Counted from the stretch's first letter, positions 24,886 to 38,613 are shown. The stretch: DNA of 64,000 nt from Rhytidiadelphus loreus (GCA_947034895.1 OX344763.1:28767025-28831024), one strand, 5' to 3'. Translations and numbers: made by a program. Notes: generated by a model not told the origin, from the letters alone.

Positions 24886-25165
24886 TTGACCCCTCAACGC
24901 CCCAGCAATGCAAAAAATGCTGTTGTTGACTTTTCAATCTTTAGTAGTTGCAGCCCCCTTAGTTTGCTATAATATGAGGATCAAGACAGTGAAATCAGAT
25001 GATAATTGATTGAATCGATGCGCAACTCAACCATCACGCAAGTCGATGGTGCATGAAATGGGCGGCAAACATCTAACATTTCAGCAAAAATTAATTGCTC
25101 CAAAGTAGCAAGGACTCGTCCAACGTCTCAAACACGTTGCAAAAGTTGGGGTGTTGAGGGTTTAA
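24886..25165. mobile_element. TTAA-type MITE with CCCCTCAACGCC ends
   Basis: Ends CCCCTCAACGCCCCA and, on the other strand, ACCCTCAACACCCCAA. The flanks are TTGA and TTAA, so one copy of the target has probably mutated. The terminal motif resembles that of 57668-58910. Confidence 0.6.
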
Positions 25166-25479
25166 TATACAAATTTAAACATAGTTACAAACAAGGCAAG
25201 AAGATAGTTGCGTACTCAGAAGTTTTCCTTCTTTCTAAAAGCCTGTGAATTCTTATTTATGTGAGGTATATATCTACTTTGTTATAATTTGTTGCAACCT
25301 CCTTACTTTCTATTCTAACCTTTGATTCCTTGATTGCTACTGATAACCACGTCGTCCACTTGTTTTTGCATGCACTTGAGAGGACACATTTTTGTCTCAT
25401 TCACTCCTAACACAATCATTTCATTTCATATCATCGTACTAACGTGCTGATAATTACAAAATCAAATCCTTGCTGAAAA

Positions 25480-26149
25480 ATCCTTAATCCTTTCATGACT
25501 AAGAAAAGGAAAGGCGGACTTGTGTGTGTAATCATGCGACGCATCATCGAGGGAGGGGAGGGGAGCCACTCCACTCCACTCCACTCCACACTCGTATTGT
25601 CCAATGCAAGCTAACTTCGTCCTTCCATTCCCCCACCTCCCCCATGTTGAATATAAAAGCCATGTGGGATCCAATCATCCATGGCGAGCTTGCTCTGCTC
25701 CTGATGAGGAGTCCTCCACGCCTCTCATCTCGTAAGGGTGGCGGGATGGGTGTCAGAGTCCGCTGTTGGCTATTTGAACAATTGGTTGATTATTGACTGA
25801 CTGCATGCCGGGGGGGGAGTACTCTGGCCCAGGCAGCTCAGGCCCAGAGTACAAGTGGGGCAGGCCGACTTGAAGGGATCAAGGCAAAGGCAAGGGCAAG
25901 AGGAAGCGAAGGGAAGCAAAAGCAAAAGGAAAGAGAAAGAGAAAGGAAAGGGAAAGAGAAGTGCAGGGCAGTGCAGTGAAGTCTGGCCTTGAAGGAAAGG
26001 AATTATCTTACTTACCTTACGAGCTGGAGTGATGAAGGCGATATAGAGAACCTGGCAACGCAAAGGACAACCGCCGCTCGCTTATACTAACGACAGAGCA
26101 ACCTAGCTCCCAGTCTTACCTTCAAAAAAAGGCACTGTAGGACCTAGCT

Positions 26150-26180
<31 letters not shown>

Positions 26181-27005
26181 TGAGAAAGAAGAGAGAAGAG
26201 AGAAGAGATGCGCAGTGGGAATGAGATAAGTTATATCGAGGAGTGTGTCTGAATTGCATTTCATTCCGTGGGCGGGGGTAGGCAGTCAGCAGTAAAATCG
26301 TAATGCTGATCATGGTGTCAGAGTTTTTGTAGAGAGGGAGGCAGCAGAGCCTACTTTGGAGCTGGAGTAGTTGTGGGCCGCCCTGTCCCAAGCGCGTTCC
26401 AAAGGGTTGGGGCCGGTAGTGCAGTGTTCTGTTGGGGTGCATGCATCCCGGCCTTGGGTTTGGCAACCTGAGCTCAAGGTTAGCTGTGCTTCGGATGATG
26501 AGATATGATAAGCTTAAGTTTTGAGCTTTAAGCAACTAGCTGAGTCTTCTATCTTGTTCTCTTCCTCCGTCCACTGCCCACTCCGCCTGTACACTCCTGG
26601 AGTAGGTTTAAGTTGGGCTGTTTGCGCCGATCGAGATATTCATCCAGCTGGTGCACAGTGGTAGTGGAGGAGCTTCCCTCTTTGCTTCACATTGGCGTGC
26701 TCTTTTTATCCCTGGAGAGCCTACTCTTTCCTGGCCTTTCGTTGCATTGCTGGCCAGTGTCGCGCGCGTCTGTTCCGGCCATCCATGGCGTTCGTAGCTC
26801 GGAGCTCAAATTGGAACTGACAGTTATGGCTTCTTGTTGACGCTCGGAAGGGGGTTTCTCGATCTCTCCCAGTTGAAGATCGATTCGTGGTGTCGTTTGA
26901 AGTGTCTGTCTTTTCTGTTCTGTCGTGTGGATTTGGTGAGATCGAAGGGGAGCTTCGTTGATAGGAAGATCGATTTCCTTCGTTACCTGCAGCGGAAGAG
27001 GCGGC
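25480..27005 (+). promoter_or_regulatory. Upstream region and 5' leader of the AUX/LAX gene
   Basis: GC rises from about 25.5 kb. There are tandem CACTC runs near 25567-25590 and a purine tract near 25880-25965. A GA microsatellite spans about 26149-26208, a class common in plant core promoters and leaders. Short open frames here on both strands do not continue into exon splice sites. The transcription start and any leader intron cannot be fixed from sequence alone. Confidence 0.5.
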
Positions 27006-30000
27006 ATGGGGACGGTAGTGGAAGCAGGGCAAGGGCAGCTGGTGGGCAGCTATGGGGAGATGGAGGAGCAGAACCAGAAGCTGGAGTCTTTGCAGGAAGG
27101 GCCTCACGATGCCACGTTGGGAGGACAGATGAAGAACTTGTTGTGGCACGGGGGATCAACGTGGGACGCCTGGTTCAGTGCAGCATCCAACCAGGTCGAC
27201 CATTCTTAAACGTGCACCTTGCAATTAATTCATCTCTCACAAGAATTGCAATTCTTTTCACTGCTTTCGAGGATCCATTCTAAATTCTCATGGCCGGACA
27301 ATCGATCTCCCATTCTCCAACACCATCTGAACTTCTTCCTCCCCTGTTTCCATTTCTCGATCGAGAGTATTTTGAGATTCTCTGGTTCACACATGTGATT
27401 CTGTGCTCGCCAAAGATAGACACTTCTTTCGTATGCATGGCAATATGGACACTTCCTTGCTCTCTGAATTTGATGGATTTCAATTAGCCAAGATAAGCAA
27501 TTTCTTGGTTGCTTTTTAGAAAACGTGCATGAGCAAGCTAAGGAGGTTCAATTAAGGTTCCCTGCTTCAAAGTTGAGCGCATGCATTGTTGGAACAAGAT
27601 GGAAGGTTTGGGCAGAGGACTAGTTGATTCGTGAGTGGACGTATGTAGATGCCGGCCTGAGAGCAGTCGGTACCAGTGAAATGGAATTGAACCAGCTTTG
27701 TTTACTCTTGGCAGTGATAAATTAATTAAACTGTATCAATAGTAGCTGGATCATGCATGTTTAGTTTTTCCAAGTAATGGATTTGTATGCCATTTTTCTT
27801 GAACTGTGCTTGTGGTGTGGGTGGTTTTGCAGGTGGCGCAAGTGCTGTTGACGCTGCCATATTCGTTTGCTCAACTGGGATTTGCGTCAGGAATTGTGTT
27901 CCAGATCTTCTACGGTGTTATCGGTTGTTGGTCTTGTTACATGATCACTTGGCTGTATGTTGAGTACCGGACGAGGAAAGAGCGAGAGGGCGTCATCTTT
28001 AAGAATCATGTCATTCAGGTACGTAATTTGCTGGAGAATGTCAAACCAGTCTTACTGAATTTGGTCAAGTTGAGTACAATTTTGCTGATATTGCTTAACT
28101 TCCAAAGTTTCAATTACAAATGAAGTGATCGATTTGCTGGTTCATTGTTCTACAGTGGTTCGAGGTTCTGGATGGTTTACTGGGACGTTACTGGAAGATG
28201 ATTGGACTTGCGTTTAATTGCACCTTCCTTCTCTTTGGGGCAGTCATTCAGCTAATTGCATGTGCCAGGTAATTAGTTTCGCGTCGAATGGAAATTGGTC
28301 ATTTTCATGCATTGGTAACATTGACTTCAAAATACTTGAATTCTGCTTTAATTTACAGCAGGAAACACCCTCTTCGCTCTTCAGTAATTAGTTCATTCAG
28401 TCTTCTGTGTTCATCGATTTGCTAAAATTAACAGGCTTTGAAGTTTGAACTGATCTGAATGAAGCTGTTAATACACGTTGAGGGTATGTTGGAAAGGGAC
28501 GTCCGTACGTGAGTGTGAAAGTTCCCTGCTTTTGAGGGATATGTCGTTGACACGTTATCCCAGAATATGATTCCAGTCCTTTTTATATGGCGTTACGTTG
28601 ATTTGTTCTCACTCTTTCTGAACATTCTCCTTCGAAACAAAAATAACAATAGATCGAGTATTCAATTGTCAACGTACACCGAGGAGATCTTTTTCGAGTG
28701 ACTGCTCATTGGCAATGAAGTTCATCGACAGAATCTTCTGTCATTCTCTACTGTAAACTTCAGATGAGTATTATTTTTCGATTTAATAGTGCAGAAATGC
28801 GATTTTTCCGGATGTAGTCATTTTAGTCATTTTTCGAAGGAACACTAATTTCTTTTTGGTTTGCTGTGTGTGTGAATTATTATCACAGCAATATCTTCTT
28901 GATCAACGACCACTTGAACAAGAGGGAGTGGACCTACATCTTCGGCGCTTGTTGCATGCTCACAGTGTTGGTGCCTTCTTTCCGGAACTATCGACTGTGG
29001 TCGTTCTTTGGTCTGATTATGATTTCCTATACAGCGTGGTACATGACCATCGCCGCTCTTGCTCATGGTCAGGTACGGTATTATTAACTGAGTTACTACA
29101 CTCCTCAGCTCCTCAATCACTCTGCAATTACACAACGCACATTCTTTTTCAAGTATAGTTGAACTCTATCTTTCAAGACCTTGTAGGCAATATCATAGAG
29201 ATTATTCGAGTCTGATGGTTTCTCACTCATCATAGGTTCATAGCAAGCTTGAAGTTAAGCAAAGACGAACTAATCTATATATTCGAATTCTCGTAATGAG
29301 GGTGTGGTGGCTTTGATATAATCCAGGTTGCGAATGTGGTTCACTCAGCACCAACAACAAAGGTGTTGTACTTCACAGGAGCAACTAATATTCTGTACAC
29401 GTTCGGGGGTCATGCTGTTACTGTGTAAGAAATTGCTAACTTTGACTATGTTTCTCTTATCAATGTCGATCTGAATTAGGAAGCTACATATCGTTCATTT
29501 TGTAATAAATTTTGTGAACTAAGCTGAAGACCACAATCTGGATTGTGGGTTGCAGAGAGATTATGCACGCCATGTACAAGCCGGTGAAGTTCAAGTACGT
29601 GTATGTATTTGCAACGCTGTATGTGTTCACGTTGACCATCCCCTCGGCTGTGTCTGTGTACTGGGCTTTCGGTGACAGCCTCCTCAAGCACTCCAATGCA
29701 TTGTCCTTGCTCCCCAGGACTATGGCACGTGATGTTGCAGTTGTTCTCATGCTCATTCACCAGGTAACAAATTTTCAAATTTTTTCTCTTACAAAATAAA
29801 GTAGCATTTTCAAATTTTATTTTGGAACAAATAGGGGAAACTCACTGTAAATAATGAATTTTTATTCAAGCACTTTCCTGCATGCTGACCTCTCTGTGTT
29901 TCCTGTGAAATAACTCCAAGTAATGCTTTACTGGTGATGTGGAGAACCTTAAAATTTGATTTTTTTGGTCTGGCCTGTTGCAGTTTATTACTGTGGGCTT

Positions 30001-31351
30001 TGCTGTTACTCCACTCTACTTCGTATGGGAGAAGCTAATTGGGATTCACAACACCAAGAGCCTTCTGTTAAGGGCCGTGGCCAGGATGCCCGTGATCTTG
30101 CCGGTGTGGTTCTTCGCCATTGCGTTTCCGTTCTTTGGACCCATCAACTCCACTGTGGGCGCTCTGTTGGTCACGTTCACGGTGTACATCATCCCTTGTG
30201 TTGCTCACATGGCGGTCTACCGTGGAGCCACCGCCCGCCAGGTATCTCAATTTTTACCTTAAAAAAACTCTTCCAAAAAATGTTGTAGAACTCCATTTAC
30301 TTGACCATAAATTGTAGTTGAAATTCTGAATAGATAAGAAAGATCATTTAAGGAATTAACTCTACAGCATTTCTTGGAAGGTGCTCCTAACACCTTGTGA
30401 CCATCTCAATGAAGACTGAAGGTACCTAAGATACTTACTCTGACTCTTTCATTGACACACATCCACTTCCTTCTTGACTAAATTCAAGAATTCTGGAAAT
30501 GGAAAACTTGACACTAATCATTTAATTGTTCATGCATTAACAACAGCTTCTGAATTTGACACCTTCAATTCCAAGTAGCATGCTACTAAGCACCGTTCTT
30601 AACCGTATGTATGGGAACCGAATCATGTCTTAGTTTAGATGTTTATATGTTCTCAGATGAACAGTAAGGTAGCTGCAGTCACAGAAAAGCCTTAGAATGT
30701 TATGTTCAAATGTTAATATTGCTGTTTAGATGAAATTAACCCTTGCAGCCACATTGATTGATTCCAAATCATATTGTTATATATTGTCACATGAACGGCA
30801 TGATAATTGCACTCGATAGAACTGCTGATGAATGTAATGTTCATGGATATCGGTATGTGTGACTTTTCGAAAGGGATAAATTTGTCAATTTCGTTACATT
30901 GGGGCGATTCTGAGTGGGAATTTTTTGGCATGAGCTCATAGAACTAGGAGTCTATGAATTTGCGTCTCAGGCCTCATTGCTCTGGAAACGGCAAAGTCGT
31001 GAAATTTCACCAGTTTAATGAAATTGACGTTATAGATTCTGTCAGTGAATTCCATATCTGTGGTGAACAGAGCAGCCTTGATTTCTGACCTATTTAAAAT
31101 AATCTGTTTCTGTTTCTGTTTCTGTTTCTCAGAACGCAGTGGAGAAGCCGCCCTTCTTCATGCCCAGCTGGACCGGGGTGTACCTGGTCAACATCTTCAT
31201 CGTGATCTGGATATTTGTAATTGGCGTTGGATGGGGAGGCTGGGCCAGTGTCACCAACTTTGTGCAGCAGATTGACACGTTTGGAGTTTTTGCACCGTGC
31301 TACCAATGCCCTCCTGCAGCAACGGCCACCGCCTCCAAACCACATGCCTGA
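27006..31351 (+). CDS. AUX1/LAX: AUX1/LAX-type auxin influx carrier, complete, eight coding exons
   Basis: Plasma-membrane proton/auxin symporter of the amino acid/auxin permease family, importing indole-3-acetic acid. Coding exons: 27006-27194, 27833-28018, 28156-28268, 28889-29072, 29327-29424, 29556-29763, 29984-30241 and 31133-31351. All introns are GT..AG and phases are consistent; the total is 484 residues, against 485 for Arabidopsis AUX1. The start is the first in-frame ATG, in context GGCATGGGG. Family landmarks in order: LWHGGSTWDAWFSAASNQ, VAQVLLTLPYSFAQLG, FKNHVIQWFEVLDGLLG, LAFNCTFLLFGAVIQLIACA, YFTGATNILYTFGGHAVTVE, LTIPSAVSVYWAFGD, GPINSTVGALLV, EKPPFFMPSWTGVY and the C-terminal QIDTFGVFAPCYQC. 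The hydrophobic pattern fits about eleven membrane segments. The N terminus is short and acidic and the C-terminal tail is short and Ala/Thr-rich. Nothing suggests it is broken. Confidence 0.97.
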
Positions 31352-33879
31352 ATGAATTGAAGCAAAAAAGATGAAGAAGCCAATTATCACTTGAATTGAT
31401 CAACTATTCAATTATCAAGCAATTGATGATGGATTCCTGGTGGGGGGTGCCGTATATGTATATGTGCATTGAAGTGGGTGGCATCATCAAATGTGGCAAT
31501 AACGCCGTTTGTACAAAGAGACTGGGTTTCGATGATTACTCCTTTTGATTGGAAGCCGAGGCTGGACCAATGAATCAGGAGACTTGAGGGATGAATGAAA
31601 CGGAAGATTGAAAGAATGTTGAATTTATCATAACTTTTAGTAGTACTACCCTCAAAATGCTGGTTCGGTGGATCCTTGGCTTCTTTATTAATTTATACCA
31701 CTTACCAATAGGCATACAGCGTTGATAGATGGAGAGAGGGATCTATTGGTGCTTGTTTTTTTGGTTCCATTTTTGGTTTTTGTTTATATGGAGTGACAGA
31801 TTTTCGTGCAGTCCGTGACTGGTGGTTTTACTGTGATTGTTCCGATTACTGGGAACGAAATAGGTTGGCAACTTCATTTGCCCATGTATGTAGACACAGT
31901 TTCTGGAAGTAAAGTGATGATGGGATTTACAGGTTCAGCTTGTTATGTTATGCACAGTATCAATGTTGAAGAGTGTTATCATAGTGTGAAGTTTCATGAT
32001 CTGTTACATTTTCATGACTTTTCCATGTGGGGTTTGAATTCCAACCAGTTGTTGTATCAATGTGCTAACATTTTGTTTTATTATCTATGCAACTGAGGTT
32101 CCATTGTAAATCTGATGCTCTTTCAGGGGGAAAGAATTCTGACAGTGATTAAAAGCTATTTTCAACTAGATTCTTCAGTCTCCTTCAACATTAATTTCAG
32201 TCTACTAGCGTTGCAGTAACGTAAATGTCTGAGTAAAAATGTAAGCATGTTTGCCATTTTGTTATTATTATAGTCGAAGGATATATTAATAGCAGAACAT
32301 ATTGCCCCTTTGAAACTTCTTGGAAAAGGATTCCAAATGTTTTGTGTGCACAATCCTGAGCTAATCTCAAGGAGAAGGTACCAAAAGCTACATGCTCGAG
32401 TCACAATGAGTGGTGTCCATGTTCTCTAGTGTGAATGTGAAAATTTTGAGGCTTTTAGGAATTGGAATTAAAATGAGTCCTTGTGAGGGAGGAAGTATAT
32501 ACAATGAAGTTTGTGAAAGCATCTTTGCTACTCTAGTATTATAATCAAGGGGATATTTCATGCATAATATATACCACTACTCCCTTTATGAATGATGCAG
32601 CAAATGCACTACATTTGTAGTCTTTTGGCCTACAAAATTAGAATTTAAAAATACTTTCATTAGTAATAGTAAATCATGTAAAATAGGTTCAAAATAATTT
32701 GGATTTTGATAACAAACAATTAAAGTATTCTACTTCAAAGTATTCTAATCCTTATTGATTGCAGGATAGCAATTTTGCTAAACTCAACATATCATTTAAT
32801 ACAATGAAGTTGAGTTTAACTAAGTGAACAATATTAGGGGTTACTTTTTATCTTCCAATAAATAGCTTAGATTTGGTATATCTCACAATAAAACTTCTTT
32901 TATCTTGTATCCCACATAAGTGGGATTCTAGCTTGAACTTCTTTCCATACATTCTTTAAAAAGGAGTTACATTGGTGTAACTCCCTTTATAAATGATATA
33001 GCTGGGCATATATATATATTCACAAGTGCACTATAGTTTTGGTCCTTTTATATATAGGAATCATCATTTTGTTGATAGTGCAAACACATTCACTCTTGTA
33101 GTATTGCTAGGCAGTGGTCATAAAGTTTTCCACCATTCAATTGACCTTTCCTATTTGATCATAATTTAGGTTTTACTCGATTAGTTACAACTGTAGTATT
33201 GTCTACTAAGTGGAAACAATGGATAATTGCTTTAAATTTTTTTCTTGTTATGACATGTTAATATATGATAGGACATAAATAGAATGACTATTGATTCCAG
33301 TACAACAATTGAGGAGGAAGTGTTTAGGCCTATGAAGGCTATAATATAGAACCAAACCAAAAGTTCTCTCTAATATTCTATGGGTGTCCATATAGTCTTC
33401 TTGTTTTTTATTGTTTAATCTTTCTCACAAGAATATCCAACATATTTGAAACACAAAGAAGATGTAAAAGCATTGATGAGAAAAGAAAAATCCTTGAAAG
33501 ACCACCCTAATCGATCTTTACATCATATAGGTCCAACTATGTTAGGAGAACTTTTTGAAAATACCCATCTAATATTAATTGGAAAATAAAACATATTTGA
33601 ACCTTGATTGTATTAGGAGTTTTCAAATGCCCCATGCCAATCATCATCCTCTTTATAATTATATATTAGGGATAAAGGTCACTATGTTGTAAGTAGAATA
33701 GGCGCTTCGGTGGAAGGACAAAGCATCATTCAAAGCATCTATTCATTACTTCTAGATGATAGAAGTACTAGAACATCCTCTTCAAAAGCTAACGACTCCG
33801 TTTTGTCAGCTCATGACAAAGGTACCTCACTCCCTTATGATTGTACATGTCTTTAAACTATAACATTCATAAATTAATA
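31352..33879. other. 3' untranslated region of AUX/LAX gene, then intergenic DNA
   Basis: The first 400-700 bases are probably 3' UTR, since composition stays gene-like to about 31.9 kb. The polyadenylation site is not evident. Beyond that the DNA is AT-rich with no recognisable gene; the 96-residue frame at 31806-32096 has no family resemblance. Confidence 0.45.
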
Positions 33880-34190
33880 CTAGGATTTATTCAATTCTTG
33901 ATACTTAGGGTTTGTTTCTTGAATTTGGGTGCTTTTTTTGGACTTTTGAAGGGGACTTGAGCTTCTAAAGTTGAGCCATTTCCTTGAGCTTGATGCATTG
34001 TGTTATTTCAATAGGGTATCATGGACAATGTGCTTAAACTAAGTTTCTTTAGATTTATAGGCTTGCAATGTGGAATCTTTCTCTAGTGATGTATAAATAG
34101 TTCTCAAAATAGTTGATTGGTTATGTATCATAGCTCCTAGATTCATAGCCTTCAAGCTTTTTAGTTGTTTGTTTGTACAGCTAGATTGTA
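33880..34190 (+). repeat. Left arm of a long diverged inverted repeat
   Basis: Pairs with 37390-37770 on the opposite strand. Shared ordered blocks include CTTGATACTTAGGGTTTG, GGTTTGTTTCTTGAATTTG, ATTTCAATAGGGTATCATGG, TTTCTCTAGTGATGTATA and TTGGTTATGTATCATAG. The arms are about 3.2 kb apart. Confidence 0.7.
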
Positions 34191-36583
34191 CAAGCTATAT
34201 GGCATGAAAGAAGCAAAAGTGATTTACCTTAGGGTTTAGAGTCAAAGGTCTAACTATACATTTTGCATATTTAATTTCTTTCAACATATATGTGTCTGCT
34301 ATATACAAAATTATATATTTGCATTTTTAAAGGATTTACATAGCCTTTATGAAGATGATTTTTATATTCATTTCATAGGTTTAGAATTTGTTAACTCCAT
34401 CTTTGTATACACTTTTCATAAGTTTATAAGTTTATATGGCATGAAAGAAGCAAAGTCCTTGCATAGATTTGCAGTAAATTGAAAATTTCATATACTAGGA
34501 GTGATCACATTGGTTTGTTAAATTAATGCCCAAGTATGTACGACTACTTTAGAGAGCATAGAAAGATGCCAAAAATCTTGGGGGCAAATGAAGTCTACAA
34601 TTTCAATGTAGTGTATATAAGATGTCCAAGGAGAATAGAAATGTTTCGACAATTACACATTACAATATTCTACAATTTTTATGCTTGCCACATGCAATTA
34701 TGTGCAAAACCTTGCACCTTTGATTTTACAGCTATTGAATATATGAACTAAAAAGGTGTGTTATCTTAAAATTTACACTAAAGAGCACATGCTTGAGGTG
34801 CTTATTTCCATTTAGTATGTGCTTAAATAAAAGTTTCATTTTGAAGTTTAAGATAACATAATCCTTTAGATATCCATTGCATAAGAGTTTAGAATATATG
34901 CCACCTTTTGTAAATCTATCCAAGTGATCCTACTATTTGTTCATGTCTCTCACAAGTTCAAAGCTCTAAGAATATGTCTTGGACAAATAGAAATCAAGAT
35001 ATTCTCCAACTCTATGTAATTTTCTAGTATCTAGTGATAACCATGACCTCCCGGACAAGTTTGTTGAAGTAGCCTTGGAAAACTTAGTTTGATAATTAAA
35101 TAAGCTTTCAATTTCACTAATTCAAAAGGGGATTTGAGATTAAGGCGGCTACAACGATATTGATTGCTTAAGGAAATCTATTTGTAGGTTTTCTCTGTCC
35201 ATTGAGGTGGATGGCCAATCCGTCAAGGTAGAAGTTGGTTTGACATGATGGATTATCCTCAGTAATTGTTGTGCCGGTTGATCAAACACTCTTGTCCATC
35301 ACAGTTGTAACTACTTTCATCTAGATTGTCCACCTGACAATGAATATTCTATCTTGACTGATGTTGGGGTTGAAAGTTGATGTTATGACGGATATACTAA
35401 CATTACAATGTGATATGACATGAACAACCTTGTAGTAGACTAGATTGTCTATCTATGAGGTCAAAAATGTGATCTTGTGTGCTATTGTCAAATCCAACAC
35501 CCATGTTCCAACTCTCCCAAAGTTCCATGGCTTCTTCATTTGTCACTTGCAAATCAACTAATGTTTTATATATTTGCCAAAAGCCAACAATTGAATTTGA
35601 GCCCCAAGTTCCACAAGTTGCAATTGTATTTGTAGTTGTATCATTAATCCTATGCACAAATGACAATGAACATGTGCAAATATCTTATTTCCTATAATTT
35701 AACCGGTTTGAACAATTATGAAGTTTCAACTCCTAAATAAAATTGATATGCCCTTCATCCATAAGGAGGTAGAACATGTTTGTTGTGATGCTTGTTGCTT
35801 GTGTTTTCTTCTAGGGAAGAGTCGAGTAACATTAGAATGTTGAGAAATGAAATACCTCTTACTATCAATATATATAAATCCCCCATATTTCATCAAATGT
35901 CCTATTGAAAATTAGTTGTGCGAGATTGACTTAAAAACAATGCTTGAAGGCTTGAAAACTTTGAGTTCATCATCAAGTTTAGCAAGGATGTCTTGCCAGT
36001 CTATGATGGTGCTTGTAGAAGCATTGCACCTTTCTCTAGGATCAAATGACAAAGATCTTCAATTGTGCTCTTTTGCATAGTGTAGTGACTGTTCAAAGAA
36101 GACTTAATGCCATTCGTCTTATTTCCAGTCCTCATCACTGTAGCTAGAGGGGGGGTGCCCAATATCTAACTATTTTTTTTAAAGATAGCCCTTCCTTTGA
36201 AAACACACCAATTACTAATAAGAATCCACAAAGTACCAAAAAGTGAAAATTGTAAAGGTTATGGGGTTTGAGATGAACAACTCTTTTGATAGTTTCTAAG
36301 CAATTTAGGCAAATTTTTGCCTAATAATTAATTAAAGTATAAAAAACAATTAGGTAGTCCAAAAAATAATTTATTAAAATCAAGCAATTTCAAAATATAA
36401 CTAAAATTAGTTAAGGATTCATTAAAGTTGTTCATTCAAGCTAACTAAAGCTAACATTTTTTCATAACTATTGTCATTTGCCTACCATTAGATGTTCTTT
36501 TGCCTTTAGGGAGGGCCATTTCAGGCTGGTTCCCACTATTGGGAATTAGCCTGTGCTGTTTGAAAAAAATATTATTAAAATAA

Positions 36584-36587
<4 letters not shown>
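34191..36587. other. Intergenic DNA inside the long inverted repeat
   Basis: No protein family recognised. TATATGGCATGAAAGAAGC occurs twice (about 34197 and 34435). An 87-residue frame at 35403-35666 (-) has amino-acid composition closer to a real protein than its neighbours, but I recognise no domain. Confidence 0.4.

Positions 36588-36664
<77 letters not shown>
36588..36664. repeat. (AT)n microsatellite
   Basis: About 38 uninterrupted AT dinucleotides between AT-rich flanks. Confidence 0.95.
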
Positions 36665-36670
<6 letters not shown>

Positions 36671-37389
36671 AAAAATAATATTTTTTTAATGCCTGTTGAT
36701 GTGGCCATCTCTCAACCACATTAGCAGGCTAAGTGGCAGAGATGAGAACACAAAAAAACTCACACCTCTTAACGAGGGCTAAATTTCATCTAATGTGTCC
36801 TTGAAGGCTACACGTGCTATCATTTAATTCACAACCTTTGAGTCATTCAATTCATAGCTCTTACCAAATAATTCTTTATGTAGTACTTGAGTTAAGCTTT
36901 AACTTAATCACAATTTAAAATAGAAGTCGGAGGGTTGTATTGGGTAATTGGAGCTCTACATTACATTAATGTTTGTTAGTATATTTTGAGATGCCATTAT
37001 TAAAACTCATGCCAACTTTAGAAAGCAAAGTAGATGCTAATTTATTAGATTTCAACACATGTGAGTTGAATTTCTTTGAATTAGGCAATCTTTTAGTATA
37101 TATGCTTTTTTGGAGGACAAACTAGGTCGGTAATTTTTCAAAAATTTAGGCACCCTTTTAATTATTTATTATCTGCCTAAGTTGCTAGGAAGCTATGGTA
37201 TGATACTTATAGCCATGCATTAAACAGACCCTAGCTATCAAAAGAAAGAAACAAGTATAAATGAGCTAAATCAATGAAGCCTCAAGTAGAAACCTACGAT
37301 GGAAATTACAAGCATCTGATTCTTGAAGAAAAATCAAACAAACCTAGACAAACAAAGACCTAACTATTTGTGAGGCATCTTGGCAAAAC

Positions 37390-37770
37390 CCTAGGTAAAA
37401 TCATTTCTACTTTATTCATGCCTCATAGCTCCTAAACCTTTGGTGTAAGACATTCATTGTAAAAAGAGAGCTAGAGAGCTTGAAAGCTATCAATGGATTA
37501 AATGAACCTAGGAACTGTAATACATAACCAATTCGCTGCCTATACATTACTAGAGAAAGCCTTTAGGTTGCAAGCCTAAAATCCATGGTAATTCTAAGTA
37601 CACTATCCATAATATCCTATTGAAATAGTGTAGTATATTAAGCTCAATAAAACATGAAGTCAACTCAAGTCTTTTTGAAAAACCCAAAGAAAGCACGCAA
37701 ACTTAAGAAACAAACCGCAAATATCAAGAACAGAACAAACCCTAGTATCAAGCTATGGATGTAACAAAGA
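37390..37770 (-). repeat. Right arm of the long diverged inverted repeat
   Basis: Inverted partner of 33880-34190: on the minus strand it reads CTTGATACTAGGGTTTG, ATTTCAATAGGATATTATGG, TTTCTCTAGTAATGTATA and TTGGTTATGTATTACAG in the same order. Confidence 0.7.
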
Positions 37771-38340
37771 AAGTGAACCCTAGAGAGCAAGCCCTACATC
37801 TTGTAAAAAACCTACAAAACCATCTCCATCAACTTCATTTATTGAAGAGCAATTTCATAAATCATCAAAAAATGCCTCTAAAGAGCAAATATGAATATAC
37901 ATTAAAACCTTAACTACACTATCCACAAAACTGTACTGAGACATCTTGCAACACTTCACTGCAAGAAATAACACACGTAATGTCTATGCTACTAGCTTTG
38001 TGGCATGGGCCTACCAACAAGCACCGCCAAGCCCTTCAATGGTTATACCCTCATTTGCTCCTAGTTGATCCAACATAAGTGTATCAAGAAGCAGTTTAGT
38101 CCTCATAGCAGTGTTGGAAATACTAAGCATCATTTGTTATCGGTGTCCAATTTGAGCAACAAAGCTCTATTGTTGGCTTCATCACGATCTTTTACAACTA
38201 AACACTTACAAGGAAATACTTACAAGAAATATGCCAAAACTAGATCTACAACAAAAATAGAAACTTGAAGTTAATAGACCTCTGTAAGCTTTTTAATTGT
38301 CACTTGGGCCTTGGAGAGTTTCTTTTTTCTTTTTTCTTTA

Positions 38341-38613
38341 TGCTTGGTAAGGGTTGACCCAAACTCAATAGCTCATTGCTGCAACTCTAGTAATACATTC
38401 CCCTTGTACTCCAAGATCAACCCCTTGATGCGCCTGTAAGAAGGCACACATAAACCTCAGCAACAAAGACACACGTCTAACCAGATGTACGTATCATGAA
38501 ACAGAAATGACAGGATGAATACAACACAATCATGGAGTATCCTAAAGAATCACGCACTATACTATAAACACCGAAGGTTCATACAATGTCAATGCACTAA
38601 TATATGGCACCGA
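38341..38613 (-). pseudogene. Broken copy of a gamma-adaptin exon plus adjoining intron
   Basis: Near-identical to 62765-63068 of the gamma-adaptin gene, same orientation, about 24 kb away. It covers most of one coding exon (RIKGLILEYKGNVLLELQQ then a stop, against RIKALILEYKGSVVLELQQ then Arg in the gene) and about 200 bases of the upstream intron. The exon frame is broken by CGA to TGA. Retained intron shows copying at DNA level, not through a spliced RNA. The parent gene has an extra stretch of about 27 bp (GATTAGACAACG.., flanked by AAACCTCRGCA) that is absent here. Both breakpoints are abrupt (TGCTTGG.. on the left, ..CACCGA on the right). Most mismatches look like transitions. Confidence 0.92.

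Noticed and set aside
26721..27149. 142-residue frame antisense to the first AUX/LAX exon
   Set aside because: Shadow of the GC-rich leader and coding exon on the other strand; no family resemblance.
35403..35666. 87-residue minus-strand frame with protein-like composition
   Set aside because: No domain recognised, no splice or promoter context; kept only as a note in the regional entry.
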